Shown here piece by piece: positions 34,068 through 43,117 of a DNA stretch of 64,000 nucleotides (positions are counted from its first letter, which is position 1; every line of letters starts with the position of its first letter). The stretch spans positions 4,154,001 through 4,218,000 of the forward strand of contig NZ_CP047241.1 of assembly GCF_009856625.1 (NCBI RefSeq). Direction: 5' to 3'. The notes beneath the pieces are model-generated. The model was not told the DNA's origin. It saw nothing but the letters and a program-made list of their open reading frames with translations, and did no database searches. The position numbers and the translations under genes are program-made. The DNA comes from Aquitalea denitrificans (GTDB lineage: Bacteria; Pseudomonadota; Gammaproteobacteria; Burkholderiales; Chromobacteriaceae).

Positions 34068-35546
34068 TCAGCTTTCTTCGTGCCAGCTGATACCGTCGCG
34101 GCTGAGCAGGGCGCTGGAAGCCGCCGGGCCCCAGGTGCCGGCGGTATATTGCTTGGGCGGGGTGTTGCTGCTGTTCTGCCAGCATTCCATGATGGGCATC
34201 ACCCAGCGCCAGGCTTCCACCAGCTCGTCACGGCGCATGAACAGCGCCAGCTTGCCGCGGATCACATCCAGCAGCAGGCGCTCGTAGGCATCGGCACGGC
34301 GCACCTTGAAGGCCTTGTAGAAGTCCAGATCCAGATAGGCCGGTTGCAGGCGCATGGTGTCGCCCGGCTCCTTGGCCAGGAAGTACAGGCGGATGCTTTC
34401 TTCCGGCTGCAGCTGGATTACCAGCCGGTTGGCGGTATGGCTGCCGCTCAAGGGACCGGAGAACAACTGGTGCGGCACGTCGCGGAAGTTGATGACGATT
34501 TCCGCCAGCCGCTCCTGCATGCGCTTGCCGGTACGCAGGAAGAAGGGCACGCCGGCCCAGCGCCAGTTGTCGATTTCCGCCTTGAGGGCAACAAAGGTTT
34601 CGGTCTGGCTGTCGGCCGGAATGCCTTGCTCCTGCAGATAACCCACCACCGGCTGACCGGCCACCGCACCGGCCTTGTACTGGCCGCGCACGGTCTTGTT
34701 GGCCACATCCTGCTCGCTGAACGGCCGCAGTGCCTTCAGCACCTTGAGCTTTTCGTCACGCACCGCATCGGCTTCCATATTGGCCGGCGGCTCCATGGCG
34801 ACGATACACAGCAGTTGCAGCAGGTGGTTCTGCACCATGTCGCGCAGCGCGCCGGTGCCATCGTAGAAATCGCCACGGGTGCCGACACCCAGGTCTTCGG
34901 CAATGGTGATCTGTACATCGTGAATCCACTCGCGCCGCCACAGCGGTTCGAACAGGGCATTGGCAAAGCGGATGGCCATCAGGTTCTGCACCGACTCCTT
35001 GCCCAGGTAGTGGTCGATACGGTACAGCTGTTCTTCCTTGAAAAAGTGGGCCACGGCATCGTTGATTTCGTTGGACGAATCCAGATCGATACCCAGCGGC
35101 TTTTCCAACACCACGCGCACATTGGGGCGGTTAAGGCCAACGGCGGCCAGATTTTCGCAAATGCCGGCAAACAAATTGGGCGCGGTGGCCAGATAACAGA
35201 CCACCACCCGTTCCGGATGCTGGCCCACCGCTTCGGCCAGGGCCGGGTAGTGGGCGGCCTCGCCGGCATCCACCTGCAGGTAATCAATGCGGCTACGGAA
35301 GGATTCCCACGCCGCCGCATCGAAATGTTCCTTGATATGCTGGCGGGCGCTTTTTTCCACCAGTGCCAGGTAATCGTCGCGGCTCATCGCCTTGCGACCC
35401 AGCGCCAGCAGGCGGCCTTGCTGGTTGAGCAGGCTGGCAGCATGGGCCTGATACAGGGAAGGCAACAGCTTGCGCATTACCAGATCGCCGGTGCCGCCGA
35501 ACAGCACCATATCGAAGGCCGGGGTGGGCGTGCTACGGTTATCCAT
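34068..35546 (-). CDS. zwf: Glucose-6-phosphate 1-dehydrogenase
   Basis: NADP(-/NAD)-dependent oxidation of glucose-6-phosphate to 6-phosphogluconolactone, the entry step of the Entner-Doudoroff and oxidative pentose phosphate routes. The 492-residue sequence has the nucleotide-binding LFGGTGDLVMRKLLP at residues about 15-29 and the active-site signature RIDHYLGKE. Length matches E. coli Zwf (491 aa). It is the first gene of the minus-strand sugar cluster. Its promoter (TGGACA-N16-TAATAT on the minus strand) is overlapped by a HexR-type box. Confidence 0.97.
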   Translation of the reverse strand: MDNRSTPTPAFDMVLFGGTGDLVMRKLLPSLYQAHAASLLNQQGRLLALGRKAMSRDDYLALVEKSARQHIKEHFDAAAWESFRSRIDYLQVDAGEAAHYPALAEAVGQHPERVVVCYLATAPNLFAGICENLAAVGLNRPNVRVVLEKPLGIDLDSSNEINDAVAHFFKEEQLYRIDHYLGKESVQNLMAIRFANALFEPLWRREWIHDVQITIAEDLGVGTRGDFYDGTGALRDMVQNHLLQLLCIVAMEPPANMEADAVRDEKLKVLKALRPFSEQDVANKTVRGQYKAGAVAGQPVVGYLQEQGIPADSQTETFVALKAEIDNWRWAGVPFFLRTGKRMQERLAEIVINFRDVPHQLFSGPLSGSHTANRLVIQLQPEESIRLYFLAKEPGDTMRLQPAYLDLDFYKAFKVRRADAYERLLLDVIRGKLALFMRRDELVEAWRWVMPIMECWQNSSNTPPKQYTAGTWGPAASSALLSRDGISWHEES

Positions 35547-35574
35547 AGTGATCTTCCGTCTTGTGCATTTGCAA

Positions 35575-35589
35575 TGTAGTTATATTACC
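35575..35589. promoter_or_regulatory. HexR-type operator over the zwf promoter
   Basis: TGTAGTTATATTACC matches the published HexR consensus TGTARTWWWATTACA at 14 of 15 positions. It lies 29 nt upstream of zwf and covers the proposed -10 (35582-35587; -35 at 35604-35609, 16-nt spacer, minus strand), so binding would block transcription. Confidence 0.85.
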
Positions 35590-35739
35590 ACCCGATTTGG
35601 TCATGTCCATGCGTGCAGCCAGGACAATCCGCAGAAAGCAACACCTACCCAATCGAGCATAAAACTATGAAACCCTTTACTGGAGTGACTTTCATACCGA
35701 TCACCCCCAATACGGCACTATCAGCCAGCAGCTGAATTC

Positions 35740-35768
35740 TTGCAATTTAAGTGTAGTAAAACTACCAT
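35740..35768 (+). promoter_or_regulatory. edd promoter with embedded HexR-type operator
   Basis: TTGCAA (35740-35745) and TACCAT (35763-35768) are separated by 17 nt and form a plausible promoter 28 nt before edd. The palindrome TGTAGTAAAACTACC (35752-35766) fills the spacer and reaches into the -10. It fits the HexR palindrome with ACTACC as the right half. The placement mirrors that of the zwf box. Confidence 0.82.
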
Positions 35769-35795
35769 TTACCCATATTCATCACGGGAATTGCC

Positions 35796-37631
35796 ATGGC
35801 CCTGCACCCGGTACTACACACCGTTACCCAGCGCATCATAGATCGCAGCCGCGCACGCCGCGCAGCTTATCTGGATCACCTTCATGCCGCTGCCCAGCAG
35901 GGCAAGGTGGAACGCGCCCAGCTGTCCTGCACCAATCAGGCCCACGCCTTTGCGGCGATGCCGGACAATATCAAGATTCATCTGAAAGAAGCCCACCGCC
36001 CCAACCTGGCCATCGTCTCCGCCTACAACGACATGTTGTCCGCCCACCAGCCGCTGGAAGCCTACCCGGCCTGGATCAAGGAAGAAGCGCTCAAGGCCGG
36101 TGCCACCGCCCAGTTTGCCGGCGGCGTGCCCGCCATGTGCGACGGCGTGACCCAGGGCCAGCCGGGCATGGAGCTGTCGCTGTTCTCGCGCGACGTCATC
36201 GCCATGAGCACCGCCGTGGCCCTGTCACACCAGATGTTCGACGCCAGCCTGTATCTGGGCGTGTGTGACAAGATTGTTCCCGGCCTGATGATTGGTGCGC
36301 TGACCTTTGGCCATCTGCCCGCGGTATTTGTGCCGGCCGGCCCGATGACCACCGGCATTGCCAACGACGACAAGGCGAAGGTGCGCCAGTTGTTCGCCGA
36401 AGGCAAGGTGGGACGGGATGTGCTGCTGGATTCCGAGTGCCAGTCCTACCACGGCCCGGGCACCTGTACCTTCTATGGCACCGCCAACTCCAACCAGATG
36501 ATGATGGAAATCATGGGCCTGCATCTGCCGGGCACCGCTTTCGTCAATCCGGGCACACCGCTGCGCGAGGCACTGACCCGTGCCGCCGCCCGTCAGGCCG
36601 CCCACATTGCAGCCCAAGGAGAAAACTTCACCCCGGTTGGCCGCATGATTGATGAAAAATCCATCGTCAATGCCATTGTCGGCCTGCTGGCCACCGGCGG
36701 CTCCACCAACCACACCCTGCATCTGGTAGCCATTGCCCGTGCTGCCGGCATCGACATCAACTGGGACGACTTTGACGAACTGTCGGCCATCATCCCGTCG
36801 CTGACCCGCGTTTACCCCAATGGCAAGGCCGACGTAAACCACTTCCACGCCGCTGGCGGCATGGGCTTTGTCATTCGCGAGCTGCTGTCTGCCGGCCTGC
36901 TGCACGAAGACGTGGACACCATCGTCGGCCACGGCCTGTCAGCCTATGCCAATGAGCCATGGCTGGACAATGGTACGCTCAAGTGGCGTCCGGCACCGGC
37001 CGTGAGCGGCGACGACAGCGTGCTGCGCACCGTGGCCGATCCGTTCAGCCCGGATGGTGGCCTGCGCGTGGTGGCTGGCAATCTGGGCCGTGCCGTGATC
37101 AAGGTATCCGCCGTCAAGCCGGAACACCGCATTGTAGAAGCACCGGCTCTGGTGTTCGACGATCAGAACGACATGCTGGCGGCGTTCAAGCGCGGCGAGC
37201 TGGAACGCGACTTTGTCGCCGTGATCCGCTTCCAGGGCCCGCGCGCCAACGGCATGCCGGAACTGCACAAGCTGACCCCGGCATTGTCCATCCTGCAAGA
37301 ACGCGGCTTTGCCGTGGCACTGGTGACCGATGGCCGCATGTCCGGTGCGTCAGGCAAAGTGCCGGCTGCCATCCACGTCTCGCCGGAGGCGGTATTGGGC
37401 GGTAGTATCGGCAAGGTTCGCGCTGGCGACATCGTGAGACTGGACGCTGTGGCCGGCACGCTGGAAGTAAAAGTGCCAGCAGCAGAATGGGCGGCGCGCG
37501 AGCAGGCCAGCGCCGACCTTGCACACAATCAATTTGGCGTGGGACGTGAACTGTTTGCGGTATTCCGCGAATCCGCCGACGCCGCGGAAGCTGGTGCCAT
37601 GAGCTTCCATCACCCGCTGTGGAGAAACTGA
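35796..37631 (+). CDS. edd: 6-phosphogluconate dehydratase
   Basis: First committed enzyme of the Entner-Doudoroff pathway: dehydrates 6-phosphogluconate to KDPG using an iron-sulfur cluster. The 611-residue sequence belongs to the IlvD/Edd family and is near E. coli Edd length (603 aa). Diagnostic stretches include AIVSAYNDMLSAHQP, the cluster-associated MCDGVTQGQPGMELSL and CQSYHGPGTCTFYGTANSNQMMMEIMG (each with a conserved Cys), and the C-terminal TDGRMSGASGKVPAA. It is divergent from zwf and 1 nt upstream of eda. Confidence 0.97.
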   Translation: MALHPVLHTVTQRIIDRSRARRAAYLDHLHAAAQQGKVERAQLSCTNQAHAFAAMPDNIKIHLKEAHRPNLAIVSAYNDMLSAHQPLEAYPAWIKEEALKAGATAQFAGGVPAMCDGVTQGQPGMELSLFSRDVIAMSTAVALSHQMFDASLYLGVCDKIVPGLMIGALTFGHLPAVFVPAGPMTTGIANDDKAKVRQLFAEGKVGRDVLLDSECQSYHGPGTCTFYGTANSNQMMMEIMGLHLPGTAFVNPGTPLREALTRAAARQAAHIAAQGENFTPVGRMIDEKSIVNAIVGLLATGGSTNHTLHLVAIARAAGIDINWDDFDELSAIIPSLTRVYPNGKADVNHFHAAGGMGFVIRELLSAGLLHEDVDTIVGHGLSAYANEPWLDNGTLKWRPAPAVSGDDSVLRTVADPFSPDGGLRVVAGNLGRAVIKVSAVKPEHRIVEAPALVFDDQNDMLAAFKRGELERDFVAVIRFQGPRANGMPELHKLTPALSILQERGFAVALVTDGRMSGASGKVPAAIHVSPEAVLGGSIGKVRAGDIVRLDAVAGTLEVKVPAAEWAAREQASADLAHNQFGVGRELFAVFRESADAAEAGAMSFHHPLWRN

Positions 37632-37632
37632 T

Positions 37633-38256
37633 ATGGACGCTTTGACCCTGTTGCGCCAGGGACCGGTAGTACCGGTCATCGTGGTAAATGATGCTGCCGT
37701 TGCAGTCGACCTGGCGCGCGCGCTGGTGGACGGCGGTATCCGCGTATTGGAAGTCACCCTGCGCACCAAGGCAGCGCTGGCTGCCATGCGCCGCATGCGT
37801 GATGAAGTACCCGGTGCCATTGTCGGCGCTGGTACGCTGCGCAACCGCGCCCAGCTGGAAGCCGCGCTGGACGCTGGCGCCCAGTTTGGCGTCAGCCCCG
37901 GCCTGACCCCGGAGCTGGCCTCCGCTGCGCGCAATGCCAACCTCACCCTGTTGCCCGGCGTGGCCACCGCCTCGGAAGCCATGCGCGCCCAGGACGAAGG
38001 CTTTGACATCCTCAAGCTGTTCCCGGCCGAAGCCGTGGGTGGCATCAAGCTGCTCAAATCGCTGGCCGGCCCGCTGCCGGACCTGCGTTTCTGCCCCACC
38101 GGCGGCATTGATCTGGCCAAGGCCAAGGACTACCTGGCCCTGCAAAACGTACTGGCCGTTGGCGGCAGCTGGCTGACCCCGGAAGACGCGATTGCCAACC
38201 GCGACTGGGCCCGCATCACCGAACTGGCCAGACAAGCCAGCGCGCTGGCGCAGTAA
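37633..38256 (+). CDS. eda: KDPG aldolase (2-dehydro-3-deoxy-phosphogluconate aldolase)
   Basis: Class I aldolase that splits KDPG into pyruvate and glyceraldehyde-3-phosphate. The 207-residue TIM-barrel sequence contains GIRVLEVTLRT, the VGAGTLRN segment and the Schiff-base Lys in ILKLFPAEAVGG, followed by CPTGGIDL. It starts 1 nt after the edd stop, an invariant operon arrangement. KDPG, its substrate, is also the reported HexR effector, so edd/eda activity feeds back on the regulator. Confidence 0.97.
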   Translation: MDALTLLRQGPVVPVIVVNDAAVAVDLARALVDGGIRVLEVTLRTKAALAAMRRMRDEVPGAIVGAGTLRNRAQLEAALDAGAQFGVSPGLTPELASAARNANLTLLPGVATASEAMRAQDEGFDILKLFPAEAVGGIKLLKSLAGPLPDLRFCPTGGIDLAKAKDYLALQNVLAVGGSWLTPEDAIANRDWARITELARQASALAQ

Positions 38257-38273
38257 ACCCACCCCACTCCGTC

Positions 38274-38298
38274 AAAGCCCGCCCAGTGCGGGCTTTTT
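38274..38298 (+). terminator. Rho-independent terminator after eda
   Basis: A 9-bp stem aaagcccgc / gcgggcttt with CCAGT loop and continuing Ts, 17 nt after the eda stop. Confidence 0.92.
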
Positions 38299-38381
38299 GC
38301 TGCGCCGCACACTGCAGGGTGATAGCACAGCCCGGCTAATCTGCACTACCATCAAGCCTTCATTCCCGCCCATCCCCACTC

Positions 38382-39077
38382 ATGAAACTGTTTCTGGCCG
38401 AAGATGATGCCGTACTGGCCGATGCCCTGCTCACCCGCCTGGGCCAGCTGGGTTTTGCCGTCAGCCACTGTGACGATGGCTTGGCTGCACAACAGCTATT
38501 GCTGGCCGAGCACTTTGATGCGGTGATCCTGGATATCGGCCTGCCCGGCCAGGACGGGCTGAAAGTGTTGCGCAATGTCCGCGTACACCGGCCTGCCCTG
38601 CCCATTCTGCTGCTGACCGCACTGGACAGCATGGAGGACCGGGTGGCCGGGCTGGATGCCGGTGCTGATGATTATCTGGTCAAGCCGTTTGAATTCCCCG
38701 AGCTGGAAGCCCGTATCCGCGCCCTGCTGCGCCGGCAGCGCGCCATCGACCCGCAACGCGACGAGCTGCAACGGGAAGAATTGCACTTTGGCCCCTTGCG
38801 GCTGGATCGCAGCGCCCAGCGCGCCTGGGCAGGAACGCAGCCGCTGGACCTGTCCGCCCGCGAACTGGAACTGCTGTTCATCCTGATGAGCCAGGCAGAG
38901 AAAGTGCTGACCAAAGAGCAGATTTCCAGCGAACTCTCCGGTCAGGGCGAGGAAATCGGCAGCAATGCAGTGGAAGTGTATGTGCACCGCCTGCGCAAGA
39001 AGCTGGATGGCAGCGGCGTAGGTATCCGCGCAGTACGTGGCCTTGGCTATCTGCTGATGCAGGCTGCCGATGGCTGA
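38382..39077 (+). CDS. OmpR-family response regulator
   Basis: 231-residue regulator: receiver domain (1-115) with acidic pair E7-D8-D9, phosphoacceptor Asp51 (ILDIGLPGQDG), a Thr in LLTALD and Lys in LVKPF; then a winged-helix domain (about 130-228) ending SNAVEVYVHRLRKKL and VRGLGYLL. It overlaps the histidine kinase gene by 8 nt. Position between edd-eda and a carbohydrate ABC operon parallels the GltR/GtrS system of pseudomonads, which controls glucose uptake; the same role here is inference. Confidence 0.92.
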   Translation: MKLFLAEDDAVLADALLTRLGQLGFAVSHCDDGLAAQQLLLAEHFDAVILDIGLPGQDGLKVLRNVRVHRPALPILLLTALDSMEDRVAGLDAGADDYLVKPFEFPELEARIRALLRRQRAIDPQRDELQREELHFGPLRLDRSAQRAWAGTQPLDLSARELELLFILMSQAEKVLTKEQISSELSGQGEEIGSNAVEVYVHRLRKKLDGSGVGIRAVRGLGYLLMQAADG

Positions 39078-40494
39078 AACCGCCCGTCCGCGCCAGCTGT
39101 CACTGCGCCGCCAGTTGCTGCTGTGGTTGCTGCTGCCGCAGCTTGTATTGTGGCTGGCCGCCGCCATGCTGGCGCATGCCATGGCGGTGCGCTACACCAA
39201 TGAGGTCATCGACCAGACCCTGGCGCAGACATCGCGCGCGCTGGCACGGCAGGTAAAGCCTTTCGGCAACGGTTTTTATGTCGACTTCCCCCGTGCCGCG
39301 CGGGAAATCCTGGAAGAAGACCCCAGCGACCGGGTGTATTACATGGTCAGCTCGCCGCCTTCCGCCTTCCTGCTGGGCGAACCGACCATGCCACCGCCAC
39401 CGCATGAGCTGGTGGCCAAGGCGGGCAACAGCTATTTCTACAATGCCAGCATGAAAGGGCAGGATGTGCGCGTGGCAGCCCTGTACCTGCTGGCTGGCAC
39501 GCCGGAACAACCACAACTGATGCTGGTGCAAGTGGCCAAAAGCCGCGCCCTGAGTGCCGAACTCACCCGCAAGATCCTGCTGGACATGGGCCTGCCCCTG
39601 CTGGGGCTGATGCTGCTGACCAGCCTGCTGGTATGGGCCGGCATCAGCCGTGGCCTGTCGCCACTGCGCCGCCTGCGCCGGGTGGTGGAAAACCGCTCGC
39701 CGCGCGATATGGCCCCGATCGAAGTCAACAATGCCCCGGCAGAAGTACGCACCCTCACCGCCGCCATCAACAGCCTGCTGGAAGAGGTCAATCGTCAGGT
39801 CGAACAGCAGCGGCGTTTTATCGGCGATGCCGCGCATCAATTGCGCACGCCGCTGGCCGGGCTGAAATCGCAGACCGAACTGGTCAAGGCCGAACTGCAA
39901 GGCCACACACCTGACATTCCGCGTGCCTGCCGCCAGCTGGAGCAGGTGGAAACCAGCGTGGCGCGCTCCATCCATCTGGTTAATCAGCTGCTGGCGCTGG
40001 CGCGTGCCGAACCGGAAACCGGCCTGCAACGCAGCCTGCTGGACCTCAACCAGCTCACCCGCGAAGTCACCGCCGAAGCCGTGCCGCGAGCGCTAGCCCG
40101 CGGACTGGATCTGGGCCTGGACAGTGGCGACGAGAAGATGCCGGTGCTGGGCCATGCCGGTCTGCTGCGCGAGCTGCTAGCCAATCTGCTGGACAATGCC
40201 ATCCAGTACACCCCGGCCGGCGGGGAAATCACCGTCGAGCTGCACCGCCAGCACAAACAGCTGCGGCTGGCGGTGCGCGATAACGGCCCCGGCATTGCTG
40301 CCGCCGAGCGCGACAAAGTGTTCCAACGCTTTTACCGGGTCAACCACCAGCCGGGCGGCAAGGGCTGCGGGCTAGGGCTGGCCATCGTACAGGAGATCGC
40401 CCGCCGCCATCACACCCGGGTGGAACTGAGCGACAACATCCCCCATGGCCTGTGCGCCAGCCTGTTGTTCAAATCAGAAAACAGCACGGAATAA
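39070..40494 (+). CDS. Sensor histidine kinase (TctE/GtrS-like)
   Basis: 474-residue inner-membrane kinase with two membrane segments (about 17-38 and 178-200) around a periplasmic 2CSK_N-like sensor region, a short linker, a HisKA domain with His256 (GDAAHQLRTPL), and an ATPase domain with the N box (NLLDNAIQY), DNGPGI and GCGLGLAI. It is translated in an 8-nt overlap with its response regulator. Given its neighbours, the likely signal is a sugar or sugar acid in the periplasm, but the ligand cannot be read from sequence. Confidence 0.92.
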   Translation: MAETARPRQLSLRRQLLLWLLLPQLVLWLAAAMLAHAMAVRYTNEVIDQTLAQTSRALARQVKPFGNGFYVDFPRAAREILEEDPSDRVYYMVSSPPSAFLLGEPTMPPPPHELVAKAGNSYFYNASMKGQDVRVAALYLLAGTPEQPQLMLVQVAKSRALSAELTRKILLDMGLPLLGLMLLTSLLVWAGISRGLSPLRRLRRVVENRSPRDMAPIEVNNAPAEVRTLTAAINSLLEEVNRQVEQQRRFIGDAAHQLRTPLAGLKSQTELVKAELQGHTPDIPRACRQLEQVETSVARSIHLVNQLLALARAEPETGLQRSLLDLNQLTREVTAEAVPRALARGLDLGLDSGDEKMPVLGHAGLLRELLANLLDNAIQYTPAGGEITVELHRQHKQLRLAVRDNGPGIAAAERDKVFQRFYRVNHQPGGKGCGLGLAIVQEIARRHHTRVELSDNIPHGLCASLLFKSENSTE

Positions 40495-40502
40495 TCAGAT
40501 AA

Positions 40503-40523
40503 GTAGTGTAGTTGACACACTAC
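40503..40523. promoter_or_regulatory. Inverted repeat upstream of the sugar ABC operon
   Basis: A perfect GTAGTGT-N7-ACACTAC palindrome lies 9 nt after the kinase stop and about 245 nt before the binding-protein gene. It resembles HexR half-sites (TGTAGT...ACTAC) but with longer internal spacing. It could be an operator for the neighbouring response regulator or for another factor. Confidence 0.45.
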
Positions 40524-40645
40524 GCTGCACCACTTTGCTGCACAGCAGCACCAGCGCAGTGCCTTGTCAGACTTGATAAATTCCAAATGTCATGATGCAT
40601 TGCATCTGGTTTTTGTCATTTTCTTACAGCAATTCCGATCAAACC

Positions 40646-40676
40646 TTACACAAAACTTACAATCTGCCGCTATAGT
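40646..40676 (+). promoter_or_regulatory. Promoter candidate for the sugar ABC operon
   Basis: TATAGT at 40671-40676 is a good -10 hexamer, with TTACAC at 40646-40651 as a weak -35 (19-nt spacer). A weak -35 with wide spacing suggests activator dependence. An additional palindrome GATGC-ATT-GCATC lies upstream at 40594-40606. Confidence 0.4.
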
Positions 40677-40766
40677 TCTTGCACATCCCATATCCGGCCA
40701 TTCTCCGGCCACAAAGGGATGAAACATAAAAACCGAAATGCAACGCTACAAGATGGAGACAAGAGA

Positions 40767-42011
40767 ATGAAACGCAAGCAACTGAGCGCCGCCCTGCTGG
40801 CCGCCACCCTACTGCCGGCCACGGTATTTGCCGGTGAAGTGGAAGTGCTGCACTGGTGGACTTCCGGTGGCGAGGCCAAATCCGTGGCCGAACTCAAAAA
40901 AATGATGACCGCCAAGGGCGATAACTGGAAAGACTTCGCCGTGGCCGGTGGTGGTGGCGACAATGCCATGACTGCGTTGAAAACCCGCGTGGTATCCGGC
41001 AACCCGCCGACCGCCGCCCAGATCAAGGGTCCGGCCATCCAGGAATGGGGTGCCGAAGGCGTGCTGGCCAATATCGATGCCGTAGCCAAGGCCGAAGGCT
41101 GGGACAAGCAGCTGCCGCCGGTGGTCAGCCAGGTGATGAAATACAAGGGCCAGTACGTGGCCGCTCCGGTGAACGTGCACCGCGTGAACTGGCTGTGGGT
41201 GAACCCGGACGCCTTCAAGAAGGCCGGTGCCAAGGTGCCGACCACTTGGCCGGAATTCTTTGAAGCCGCCGACAAGCTGCAAAAAGCCGGCATCCAGCCG
41301 ATTGCCCACGGTGGTCAGCCGTGGCAGGACGCCACCCTGTTTGAATCGGTGGCGCTCGGCGTAGGTGGCCCGGCCTACTATAAGAAGGCTTTCGTACAGC
41401 TGGACCAGGCCACCCTGGCCGGCCCCACCACGCTGAAGGTGTTTGAAACCCTGCAAAAGGTGAAAACCTATATCGACAAGGGCGCAGCAGGCCGTGACTG
41501 GAACCTGGCCACCGCCATGGTAATCAACGGCAAGGCCGGCATGCAGTTCATGGGCGACTGGGCCAAGGGCGAATTCACCGCCGCCGGCAAGAAGCCGGGC
41601 AAGGACTTCCTGTGCGTAGCCGCACCGGGCACGGCGGGCAGCTTCACCTTCAACATCGACAGCCTGGCCATGTTCAAGCAGAAGGACGCCGCTGCGCAGA
41701 AGGCGCAGGCTGATCTGGCCGAAACCGTGATGAGCAAGAACTTCCAGGAAGTGTTCAACCTGAACAAGGGTTCCATCCCGGCCCGTCTGGATACGCCGAT
41801 GGACAAGTTTGACGATTGCGCCAAGAAGTCCAAGGCCGACCTGACCGCTGCCTCCAAGAGCGGCGGCCTGGTGCCCAGCTTCGCCCACAAGATGGCCATG
41901 CCGTCTGCCACCGAAGGCGCAATGGATGACGTGATTTCGCAGTTCATGAACTCCTCCATGAGCCCGAAAACCGCCACCGAGCGTCTGGCCAAGGCTGGCA
42001 AGGTGCATTAA
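40767..42011 (+). CDS. Carbohydrate ABC transporter substrate-binding protein
   Basis: 414-residue periplasmic sugar-binding protein: signal peptide cleaved after VFA-G (about residue 22), then EVEVLHWWTSGGEAKSVAEL, a common start of glucose/mannose-type binding proteins (GltB/GtsA-like). Mid-protein WLWVNPDAFKKAG and the TAMVINGKAGMQFMGDWAKGEF segments fit solute-binding family 1. GGAG lies 8 nt before ATG 40767; a longer frame from 40719 was rejected because the signal peptide would be displaced. Context (two-component system, glucose enzymes) points to glucose as substrate; this is inference. Confidence 0.9.
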   Translation: MKRKQLSAALLAATLLPATVFAGEVEVLHWWTSGGEAKSVAELKKMMTAKGDNWKDFAVAGGGGDNAMTALKTRVVSGNPPTAAQIKGPAIQEWGAEGVLANIDAVAKAEGWDKQLPPVVSQVMKYKGQYVAAPVNVHRVNWLWVNPDAFKKAGAKVPTTWPEFFEAADKLQKAGIQPIAHGGQPWQDATLFESVALGVGGPAYYKKAFVQLDQATLAGPTTLKVFETLQKVKTYIDKGAAGRDWNLATAMVINGKAGMQFMGDWAKGEFTAAGKKPGKDFLCVAAPGTAGSFTFNIDSLAMFKQKDAAAQKAQADLAETVMSKNFQEVFNLNKGSIPARLDTPMDKFDDCAKKSKADLTAASKSGGLVPSFAHKMAMPSATEGAMDDVISQFMNSSMSPKTATERLAKAGKVH

Positions 42012-42028
42012 GCAAGCAGCAATATGGC

Positions 42029-42047
42029 CCCGGGCCTGCTGCCCGGG
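42029..42047 (+). terminator. Hairpin after the binding-protein gene, probable attenuator
   Basis: A 7-bp GC-only stem cccgggc / gcccggg with CTGCT loop starts 18 nt after the stop, with no T-tract. Such hairpins between binding-protein and permease genes usually protect the upstream mRNA and reduce read-through, giving more binding protein than permease. The 203-nt gap (42012-42214) holds no gene. Confidence 0.6.
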
Positions 42048-42214
42048 CGCGCTATGCCGTGGACAGCTGCCAGCCAAGCCGGCCCGGTAGCTGTCTGTCC
42101 CACACCGAAGCAAAACATGTACGTCGTCTGCCGTTCCGCACCGTGACCACGGTCGGGACGCGGCCTGCTGCGCGCCTGCGCCAGCACGCCACGGCTGCAT
42201 GCAAGGATTGATTC

Positions 42215-43117
42215 ATGTCCTCATCCCAATCACAAGCCAGCCTGTCGGCGCTGGCAGACCGCTGGTTGCCCAAGCTGGTGCTGTCGCCCACCTTGCTGAT
42301 CAGCCTGGTGTTCGTCTACGGCTTCATTGCCTGGACCGGCTGGCTGTCGCTGACCGAATCGCGACTGCTGCCGCAGATGGACCTGGCCGGCCTGATCCAG
42401 TATCAGGCGCTGTTCGAAAATGACCGCTGGTGGACTGCCGTAGCCAATCTGGGCATTTTCGGCGGCCTGTTCATCGGCTGCACGCTGGCCGTCGGCCTGT
42501 TCCTCGCGGTGCTGCTGGATCAGAAAATCCGCAGTGAAGGCACGCTGCGCACCATCTATCTGTACCCGATGGCCTTGTCCTTCATCGTCACCGGTACCGC
42601 CTGGAAATGGATGCTGAATCCGGACATGGGCCTGCAGAAAGTCATCAACGACTGGGGCTTTCCCGACTTCACCTTCGACTGGCTGGTGGACCCGGACAAG
42701 GCCATCTACACCGTGGTGATTGCCGGGGTGTGGCAGTCGTCGGGCTTTGTGATGGCGCTGTTCCTGGCCGGCCTGCGCGGCATCGACGACTCCATCATCA
42801 AGGCCGCCCAGGTGGATGGCGCCAGCCTGCCGGTGATCTACTGGCGCATCATCATCCCCAGCCTGCGCCCGGTGTTTTTCAGCGTGCTACTGATCCTGTC
42901 GCACATCGCCATCAAGAGCTTCGACCTGGTGATGGCGCTGACCGGCGGCGGCCCCGGCACCGCTTCGGACGTGCCGGCCATCTTCATGTACCAGTTTGCC
43001 TTTACCCGTGGTCAGCTTGGCCTGGGGGCGGCCTCGGCCATGATGATGCTGATGACCATCGTCGCCGTGCTGGTGCCGCTGATGTATATGGAAACAAGGA
43101 GCGCCAAACGTGGCTAA
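42215..43117 (+). CDS. Carbohydrate ABC transporter permease (MalF-type)
   Basis: 300-residue inner-membrane permease with about six segments and the binding-protein-dependent transport EAA-type loop KAAQVDGASLPVIYWRIIIPSLRPV, which contacts the ATPase. The N-terminus through PTLLISLVFVYGFIAWTGWLSLTES is typical of MalF/GtsB-like subunits. It overlaps the second permease gene by 8 nt. Forms the translocation pore with the next product. Confidence 0.93.
   Translation: MSSSQSQASLSALADRWLPKLVLSPTLLISLVFVYGFIAWTGWLSLTESRLLPQMDLAGLIQYQALFENDRWWTAVANLGIFGGLFIGCTLAVGLFLAVLLDQKIRSEGTLRTIYLYPMALSFIVTGTAWKWMLNPDMGLQKVINDWGFPDFTFDWLVDPDKAIYTVVIAGVWQSSGFVMALFLAGLRGIDDSIIKAAQVDGASLPVIYWRIIIPSLRPVFFSVLLILSHIAIKSFDLVMALTGGGPGTASDVPAIFMYQFAFTRGQLGLGAASAMMMLMTIVAVLVPLMYMETRSAKRG

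Noticed and set aside
33984..35579. 531-aa open frame on the plus strand
   Set aside because: Antisense to zwf, with no recognisable domain.
40503..40523. HexR box before the sugar ABC operon
   Set aside because: Half-sites resemble HexR but are separated by 6-7 nt instead of 3, so the standard 15-nt palindrome is not met.
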